Positions 56,807 to 64,000 of a stretch of 64,000 bases of DNA are shown here, piece by piece (the first letter of the stretch is position 1; each line of letters opens with the position of its first letter). This DNA is from Candolleomyces eurysporus (taxonomy: Eukaryota > Basidiomycota > Agaricomycetes > Agaricales > Psathyrellaceae). The position numbers were made by a program, and so were the translations under genes. The notes under the pieces are model-generated. The model worked only from the letters and a program-made list of their open reading frames with translations, made no database searches and had not been told where the DNA came from. Where the stretch lies: NCBI GenBank assembly GCA_027579435.1, contig JANBPK010000873.1:19634-83633 (forward strand). Direction: 5' to 3'.

Positions 56807-59800
56807 TCAAGCATAGTCTATCGGGTACATGTCATCATATGCTACCAGCTCTCGATCATCCAACTCATCTAATTCGTTTAGTTCATCGGGTTGACGAGGA
56901 TCACTTTCAGTATATTTGTCCTGAATTCCATCGTCAGCTGACTGAGATGGAGGTAGTGTGCAATTGCTTGGTGACGAGTCGGAGCACCCTATTTCTGGTG
57001 CTGAGGGCTGTGTGGTTGCTGTAATGAACATTTTAAGGGAACTGCTAATCGGATCAAATGACTCTCAGAATACACACCATGGGTTGCGTGGCCCTGTTGG
57101 GTAGCTGCTGGCTGTAACAGGCAAAAGTCAAAGTCAGGCGAAATAGGAGGAATGGCAGGCGGCGGAAAGTCAGGGTACATGTACCTATGCCCGACGGCCA
57201 TTCCCCACTGGTACCTCATGAACATGTCGCGATCAACAAACCTGGCAAAACAGCGTCAGTGGATTTATTGTCAAGAGCAGCAAGGTTGGCCCACTTATTG
57301 ACGAAGTATGTGTTCCATAGATCCGGTCCGCCGGTACTCCAACGGGAGTTTACTTCATCTAACTTGCCACATGAGAATCGCGGGATAAGATGAGTGCCGT
57401 GGATCACATCAGTGGGATCGATAAACCCCATGGCGTCCACGTCTGTGAGGGGACGAAGCTTCACTTGGACCAGAGAAAGGTCCACGCTGTGGCATCGAAC
57501 GGCATACCATCGAACCCAGAGGAAGTCTAGGCAATGCAGCTTGTCACGCCTTGTACCATCGGGAAGGACTCCAACAAAAGATGCATTTGCATGGAAGATT
57601 TTCAAAACCTTGGCGTAAATGTAGGGGTGTTCGCTTTGCTGGCTGCCGGGCGTGTAACTAGCGTTCAATAGCATAACATTATGCTGGGAGGAGTTCGTAT
57701 GAATGACATCTTCATCTCTTCGCATGTCATAAGTGGTAAAATTGAATCTCGCGACTTTATGTTCATATATTCGTTCGTGTTGAATCTTCACAGAGGTCCA
57801 TTCCTCCAAGTCGAGGGACGCACCACGTGAGAATCCCATGCGCTGAATGACGCGTGGAAGCAGATGCTGCTTCAGCTTGGGAATGAAATCCTTCAAAACA
57901 AGGTGTGAGCTTAACCGTTGTGAGTTTGGCATCGCTTGACCTACCATTAAGTAGGGGTCTCTGAGATGAGTCACGAAGTAATGCAGATCCTGTGGGCTGT
58001 TTTGGTTCATTCCCATGGCATACAGTAAATCTGGAGATGCCATGGGTTGTGTCTCTGCTACAGGTGTTTCGGACCAATTTGCTCGTATTGCGGCGAGCCT
58101 GGCCTGACGGCGTTCGATTTGGGCCATTTGATGTTGGTAGTCCTTTTTGTCCGTTCATGGATACCAAGACTTTGGCTGACAATGAAAAAGTTCTCCCTGA
58201 AGGCATCAGGGTAAGCAGGCATCACAGCAAGTAACGAAGTGTTGACTCACTGTCTCGGTCGAGTAAGAATCTGTCGTCCCAAATCTTTGGATCGTTGTAA
58301 CATAGTCTCCCAGGTAGTGGAACTTTATTGTGTAGATGCCCAAAGAAACCGGCTTTCGGGAAGTGGTGGCAGAACCCCCGTTCTTAGCACTTCGGCGAGC
58401 CCGTGCCTCTGCCTCCTTCGGAAGCTCTCGGGTTACCACCTTCGAGCACGTATCCCTGTCAAAACTCCTAACCTGTGCACCTAAAAGTGTTGTTGAGTAT
58501 TCCAAAAGCTTTAGAGTGAAGTCGTTGTGTAGCCGGAGTTTTGTTAAGGCGTGCCATTGGGCGAAGCTGTACAACACTCTAAGGAGGGTTGTATTGTGCA
58601 GTTCAGGCAGCAAGGACTCGAATGCTGGGATAGCACACTGAGGATCGTCAGTCGGATGTCGGCTCGTCATTGAAGGATACCCATACCTGGAGAAGATTCT
58701 CATAGTCCCTAGCTGCTCTATGTTTCATCTCGGATGCATTACTGGAGAATTTACGGATGGAATCCTGCCCAAAGGTTGGGGTGGATCGATATCTGGGAGA
58801 GATCAGTCGATTGCAGCCAAACCAACTGAATATAGAGTTCCTACCGAAAGTCGAGCTCGGCAGCAAGAGTTGGTCCAGAAGGCCATGTAAACACATTGAG
58901 TAGCCGGATGAAATGTATAAAGAGCCGCTTCCAAACGCCAATCTCGACCTCATGGAGGAGATCAACTACGAGAGTGGAAAGGATGCTGAAATCGAAGGAT
59001 GCCAGAGATGTTTGCAATGCATTCTAATGGAGATGGGCCTCAGAAATTGAAGGTGTCTATATCTGACAAACGATTTGCACCTCAACCACGATGAGCGACT
59101 CATTTTTCAGGTGTTTATCAACTCGGTCACCATCGATTGCGAACCCGCCCTCAAATGCTTCGACTCGCGCGTCCGCAATGGATTTCATTTGCTTCTGCGC
59201 GTTGCGCAGCCGTGAATGCCTCTCCAAGTCTTCAGGTGCACCAAGTTTGGAGAGATCAAACTTGGATTTAGTGACGAGGCAGCGGTGGCAAGGGTGATTC
59301 CCATTAGTTCGAATGGTTGAAACGAGACTTTTGTGACATGGCAATCGCAAACGAGTTAGCTGAAGTCTTATCTGCTACTGATAGGTCATCCTACTTCTCT
59401 GGGTAATCGGCAGAGTAGGTAAAGATCCGAGGGAAGAAGCGGCGCCTCCGCCCATCCACACAGGTCAGGACGATACCACTTTGCATTGCACTGATGAGTT
59501 CGCCGTCAAGCAGTGATGACCACTGCTTGTGAAAAACTTCACGATTGCAGTGGGTGATCAGTGCGTCAGATGGAACTTTGCCTTTGTTCTTCTCCTTGAG
59601 AAAATCAATGAAGCTATCGGATAACTGTACATGCCGTTCAGCAATAGATACGCCTGCAAAGACAAACAATGTTGAAGGAATACATACAGATTCGAGATAA
59701 GCAACTTGGTTGCACAATCGCTCCGTTGGCTTGCAACGACGGTACTTCGATTCATTGCCGAAGAACATATAGATAGGCCAAAGTGACGCAGAACCAAATG

Positions 59801-61159
59801 ATGTGAGAGATGTGGAATCTGACCAGAACATCAGCGCTACAACCACGCGCTCCAGATTGCAATCTTCATCATCGAGATGGAGCTTTTGAATCTCTTCGTG
59901 GGCTTCCCGGAATACGGGCGACATGTAGAGTTCTCCATAGAGAGGGGTTTCTGGGAAATGAGGTGCAGGCTTCCAAGTGGCGGAGAAAGGGTAGTAATGA
60001 AATCAGGGTTGGTCGGTTTGGCTGGTGAGCTTCTCTTTAATGACTGATACAATGCTGCGACAGCGCATGTTGCCAACGAAGTATGAGTGGGTGCCGGGGT
60101 TCTTCATGCGGCGGTGGAAGGGAACATCAATGGAAATAGGCACCGTCTTCCATCCGTCGTCTTCGATCCATGCACTATCAGCGTCATCAAGGTCTTCTCT
60201 GTTTTCACCCAGAGCACAGAAGGCTGCGTTCCAACCAGTGTTTGCAACATCGGGGATTGAGAAGGTAGGGTTCTTTATAATTTGAAGCAGATCATGGAAG
60301 TCACGCATCGATTTGTTCGGGGATTTCCAGTACCAATGGGCAAGGGACAAGGCACTTTGATTTGAAAAGGGACCGTACTTGTGACACCGGGCCACGGTTC
60401 CCTGGCTTGGGATGTCGGTGAGATCAGACAAAGTGATGCTTTGGTCGGGATCATGAATGAAGCGAGATCCAGGCGGCATGGCGTACTTTCGGGTGACGCC
60501 AAACGCACTTGGTCGAGACCAAAACGCTACAAGGGATATTGAAGTATTTGCTGCAGTTGCTTGTGAGGCAACAGTAGCGGAGGTGTAGTCAACGACCGTT
60601 GAGGTAGAATCCTCTTCTCTATTGAGCTGAACGGGTGGGGGACGCTCGGGAAGAACGTCATCCCAGTAGCGGGCGGGGAGGCGAATCTGTCTGCTAGACT
60701 TTCTCATTGCGATGGGTTGGTCTATGTTCTTGAGGACATCAAGATGTCAGAGAGACGATAGGGCTATAGTGCCGTGGAAAAGCGTACAGCATTGCCCGGA
60801 AGGTCGGTGAGGTTTGGCACAGCAGGAGGTGCATTTGGTTGATTCGCCTGAAGCCAACACAATTAAGCTCAGCGCGCGCCATCACACAACCAAGTGGCAC
60901 CCACCGAACGTGTTGGTACTAAGTTTTCGGCGCTCACACCCTGTGTATCAATACGGCGCCGCTTCCTGGCTTCCCAAATGACCTTTGTCTGGGCCAGGAG
61001 ATCTGAAAGCTCCCTCTTGGTTCCCTGACATTGTCGGCTGTGGTAATCAAGAGTCCACAAGGCGGCGAAGGTCTTCTTGCATCCGGCGCATGGAAACGAG
61101 CTTTCGGAGGCTCGTTCATATTCAGACTGTTGTTGACAAAGTTGGGATTTAGCCAGCAT
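56807..61159 (-). CDS. Plavaka transposase
   Basis: A long multi-exon transposase gene; Plavaka elements are CACTA-related cut-and-paste transposons common in Basidiomycota. From ATG 61159-61157: an N-terminal C2H2 finger (FPCAGCKKTFAALWTLDYHS, RQC) with the helix TKVIWEARKRRRI; FSNQSALSLAHWYW; VPFHRRMKNPGTHSYFVG; FWSDSTSLTSFGSASLWPIY then MFFGNESKYRRCKP; FFPRIFTYSADYPEK; HPCHRCLV; VDLLHEVEIGVWKRLFIHFI; SIRKFSSNASEMKHRAARDY; QLPKEAEARARR-like ELPKEAEARARRSAK; KFHYLGDYVTTIQRFGTTDS; FTTYDMRRDEDVI, CLDFLWVRWY, MGFIDPTDVIHGTHLIPRFS, FVDRDMFMRYQWGMAVGH; and an acidic tail ending MYPIDYA. No clear inactivating break was seen, so it may be intact. Confidence 0.88.
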
Positions 61160-61632
61160 GGGTATTAGACAGCAGTCGCCCACCATTGTTCAAGTTTGAA
61201 ATGCGAGCAAAAAGAACAGGGAAGAGGCTGAACACCTGAAAGAAACAACTGTTCACCGAGCGGGGACAATGTCGTCACGGTCTTCGAACCAGGTTGAAGG
61301 AGGCGGCCGGGGAGAGCCGTGATTGAGGTGCAGTAGATCAAACTGGCACGAGGGTCCGTCAAAAATGGCAGGGGAAGCATGTGACCGCGTTCCCGGGCCG
61401 GTCAATTTAGCACAGCCCGCAGCAAGTTACATGCAATCTTGGCAGTCAACGTATCACACATTGCACAATTCAGTATGTACAGGTGGGAAGAAATATCTAT
61501 GCTAAGTGCGACTCTAAGGAGGCTATATCAGCCTCTCCTCTCAGCCAAAAGCTCTTGTAGGGTTGGCATCTCGAAGTCACTACTCTCCGATTCTGTATTG
61601 GGGTCAAACTCTTCTACTTCTTCAAGAGGTGT

Positions 61633-62741
61633 TCAATTTATGAAGAGGGGTCTGCCAGCAGTAGAACAAATTGGAGATGGCGTTTCAGGTCTATCCCCTG
61701 GTGTGGCCTCAAACCTTGTCCTAATGTGATAAGGGTTTGGGCTGTTGGGGGCACGGGCCTGGATCAGGTCGGTGTTGCGGTTGAAATTGAGGCACTCAAA
61801 AGAGTGATTAACCGCGAAAGTGTCGCGGAACATGATTCTTCAGCAGCGAACACATTGGACGAAGGTCGCCCAAATCGGTGTTCACATACCCCGGTCTGAA
61901 GGTGACGATAGAGAGCACTCTTCTCTGCTTGTTGGTTGGCGGGGTCTTCTGCTTCAAGCCCTGCCAATTATCTCAGAAATGGCGATGTTTAGCGCCAAAA
62001 GGTACTGACCTCCGTTAGGTCGCCCGCGAACGACCGCGTCCTGCATCACCTGGAACAGGCTGTTACCCCCGGAAAGAGATCGTCCAAGAGATGAAATGCA
62101 GGTCAGCTCTTGCGGTGGCAGTGGCTGAGCTGGTGAAGGCTTGGCGTCAATATGTCATTTAACCCTGAGCCAAGGATCGAGTGCTTACCTCTTTTGCGGC
62201 ATTTTCGTAGTTTGAGATGACCTACGGCGTAGAATCTCTCCAAGCAGACTGAGATTTGGGTCAGAATTGGCAAAGGCCTTGACTGTGCTGCATCACTCAC
62301 GCAAGTATCCACAACGCTGCTTCGCGCAGATTGCGACATATTCGCCATGTAAGGTCGAAAGGTTGCGGTCTCGATTGTCGTTCAAGGTTTCCACAATACT
62401 GATCCGAGATTCGGTGTAGTCCTGGCCATCAAGGTGAGCACACATACAGCTTGGAGCTTCAAATTCATGTGTGCGTCGATAGCCCTCAAATTCGCTTGGG
62501 AACAGCCGGCGTCCCATCTCCAGGTCGTAAGGCCTGATTTCCAACCGCAATTAACACGACGTTGAATGACAACGGGTATGCTTACAACATACCATGGATA
62601 ATCCACAACGGATTGCATGCTAGAGTCGTAGTGCATAGGGCGAGGGGTGGAGTGTTTGGTGTGAACATGAAAGGCTTCCACCTGGCGCAAAAAGTGGGCC
62701 ACTACAATTCGGGGGTCTGGAGTTTGGAAAAGAGGTTCCAT
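61633..62741 (-). CDS. second ORF of the Plavaka region
   Basis: About six exons on the - strand, 470 bases upstream of the transposase. Reads MEPLFQTPDPRIVVAHFLRQ, PYDLEMGRRLFPSEFEGYRR, CMCAHLDGQDYTESRISIVE, YVAICAKQRCGYL, LERFYAVGHLKLRKCRKR (short exon), ELTCISSLGRSLSGGNSLFQ, and ends with PSPICSTAGRPLFIN. Cys/His spacing suggests a small zinc-binding region (inference). I recall similar ORFs next to Plavaka transposases but cannot name a family. It lies inside the subterminal motifs, so it is probably part of the element. Confidence 0.5.
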
Positions 62742-62859
62742 TGTAGAAAGCTAGAGGGTAGATGGTAGATGTTGTTGGGATTGTAGCGGCCAACTTCTAG
62801 CCACCCCGTATATATACTACCGTGAAATATGTCTTCTGCCTCAAGCTGCAATTTGATCT

Positions 62860-63130
62860 AGCGCGTAACGTCGCGTCTGTGTCAAGCTGGCATTCGGGAA
62901 TTGTGCTCGTGTATTGAACCAGTTGCCATGACTTTTACGTGCCACTTCCCTACTCAATACAATACTCAGAGCTACTAATGGCACAGCCTTGAGTGACCAA
63001 CTGCGCTTACTATGGTACCATGCCATTCGGCTTCAAGCGTAATATCGCGTCCGCATGAAGTGGGTATCCAGCAACTCTGCTCGAGTATTAGCACCAGTTG
63101 CCATGGCTTTGACATGCCACCTCGGCGCAA
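62860..63130. repeat. two diverged direct repeats of about 100 bp
   Basis: 62865-62960 and 63035-63130 share GTCGCGTCTG/ATCGCGTCCG, GCTCGTGTATT/GCTCGAGTATT, ACCAGTTGCCATG and GTGCCACTTCC/ATGCCACCTCG, 175 bases apart. The core is the inverted form of the motif at 56679. Probably subterminal repeats of the transposon. Confidence 0.65.
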
Positions 63131-63479
63131 TATTTCTGCATTCACCCACTGCACACACAGCTCTCCTTTGTTCTCCAACAACTTGTGTCTCTACACCTTC
63201 TGGTTCTCCTGCTATTTGTTTCTCCATCTCTGCACTTGCTTTTGTTGCCAGCACATTGATCTTTCACCCAGTCATTCAGACGCCAGCACATTCAACACTG
63301 CCCTGCTTCCACCTGCCAGCAAACTCAGTTTCTTATTTCTTTTGATTTGTGCCTCACTTGTGTTAGAGAGCATTTCTCACAGGGATATGCGAGTCCTGCT
63401 ACTGTGCAGTTGCAAGTAGGTTGAATATGTGGGTGAGACATACCGTTATGCTAGAGTAGACTGGGGTGATGCTAGAGGG
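63131..63479. other. between the two mobile elements
   Basis: Pyrimidine-rich on the + strand; no gene recognised. The ends of neither element can be fixed exactly here. Confidence 0.35.
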
Positions 63480-63779
63480 TGAATATACTACTGATTTTGC
63501 TTGTAGAAAGTGCTTCAAGCTTTATTTGTACTAAACTACACAGCTTATATACTACTCGAATCTGTGACAGTAATGTCACATAAAGTCACCCAGTGGTCTG
63601 TGCACTATTGGATGACTGAGCATTGCGTGCTTAAGACGTGCTTATAACGCTTTGCTCTAGGAGCTGAACCTAGATAATGACTAGACCTACTATATACCGA
63701 GTTTACTGTGTATTGCTATTTATAGAGGTTTACATAATAAGCGCTTGGAACTAGGCGCTTATTTCACATAAGTTCAACA
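63480..63779 (-). mobile_element. 3' LTR of a Copia retrotransposon, outer limit approximate
   Basis: On the - strand the LTR starts TGTTGAACTT at 63779, directly after a polypurine tract (CAAAGGGGAG, 63780-63789). It contains CTATAAATAG (63725-63716), a TATA box, and a 6-bp palindrome AAGCGC/GCGCTT (63739-63760) that could form a hairpin. The outer end is set at 63480 because of the TG there, which is a guess. The 5' LTR and the body of the element lie beyond the window. Confidence 0.75.
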
Positions 63780-63829
63780 CTCCCCTTTGTGTTCTATTCC
63801 ACAGTGAATAGTAAAAGTGCCTAAAAGAC

Positions 63830-64000
63830 TTAGTGAAATACTAGTCCTAAAGACTTGCGGAATGTTTCAAACTTGACCTGACCAAGGGGTTTAGTGAATA
63901 TGTCCACTGGGTTTTCGTTGGTCAGGATGTAGAATAAACTAACCCGCTTTTTTTCTACATACTCCTTGATCTTGTGATATTGCACTTCAATATGCTTAGT
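63830..64000 (-). CDS. Copia polyprotein, C-terminal 56 residues (RNase H end)
   Basis: Open from the window edge to TAA 63832-63830. TKHIEVQYHKIKEYVE, SLFYILTNENPVDIFTKPL and FRKSLGLVFH match the conserved end of the Ty1/Copia RNase H domain (TKHID...H, IPT...ADIFTK). The stop is followed after 40 bases by the polypurine tract and LTR, as usual for Copia. Reverse transcriptase and integrase lie outside. Confidence 0.92.
   Translation of the reverse strand, partial: TKHIEVQYHKIKEYVEKKRVSLFYILTNENPVDIFTKPLGQVKFETFRKSLGLVFH

Larger units (their letters stand above)
56640..63130 (-). mobile_element. Plavaka-type (CACTA-like) DNA transposon, limits approximate
   Basis: Contains the transposase and a second ORF, both -. 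A 12-bp motif CATGGCAACTGG occurs once at the left (56679-56690) and twice inverted at the right (62919-62930, 63094-63105), as subterminal repeats of this class would. True terminal inverted repeats and a target-site duplication were not found by eye, so both limits are estimates. Confidence 0.6.

Noticed and set aside
63012..63419. + strand frame of 135 codons right of the transposon
   Set aside because: Overlaps the direct repeats, is pyrimidine-driven (Ser/Leu/Cys-rich) and has no homology signal.
1..64000. tRNA, rRNA or other RNA genes
   Set aside because: No convincing cloverleaf with A- and B-box, and no rRNA stretch, was found by eye; a dedicated scan was not possible.

Overview
The window looks like nuclear DNA of an agaricomycete fungus (Basidiomycota). 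Genes are intron-rich with mostly 50-70 nt GT-AG introns. There are many F-box-like genes and remnants, a cluster of fungal glutathione S-transferases, a DUF6698 gene, a Plavaka-type (CACTA-like) DNA transposon and the 3' end of a Copia LTR retrotransposon. All functional calls rest on reading translations and motifs by eye; no database search was run. Gene models were spliced by hand, so exon borders are proposals.

Left part (1-13.4 kb): the 3' part of a type-B carboxylesterase (+), a 13-14-exon cytochrome P450 (-), a decayed F-box/LRR gene (-), a three-unit tandem repeat that runs into the start of a secreted, GPI-anchored glycoside-hydrolase-like gene (+, two 10-nt microexons), and a second F-box remnant (-).

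Segmentally duplicated part (13.4-28.6 kb): block A holds a DUF2235 alpha/beta hydrolase, a Ste7-type MAP kinase kinase, an AMPK/SNF1 beta subunit and a non-coding tail, all +. Block B repeats the DUF2235 gene, jumps over about 3.5 kb (the MAPKK and the 5' part of the AMPK-beta gene), repeats the 3' part of AMPK-beta as a pseudogene, and repeats the tail. Between the blocks lies an agaricomycete-type orphan gene whose reading frame appears to run into the second DUF2235 gene.

Middle part (28.7-46 kb): an F-box/beta-propeller-like gene (+), an orphan gene (-), a GST gene (+), a broken 2-oxoglutarate/Fe(II) oxygenase gene (+), two F-box/LRR paralogues (-, one with a nonsense codon) flanking an N-terminal amidase (Nta1) gene (-), then two GST fragments and three intact GST genes (-). 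The four intact GSTs share a 71-nt first exon and are probably a stress or detoxification set.

Right part (46-64 kb): a gene-poor 4.5 kb stretch, a 955-aa orphan gene, a minisatellite, a DUF6698 gene, the Plavaka transposase, a second ORF next to it, and the Copia end. All coding here is on the - strand.

Caution: the assembly contains single N bases. Five of them (8799, 10905, 18568, 22379, 52456) behave as extra bases in homopolymers and create false frameshifts; several others stand for real bases.
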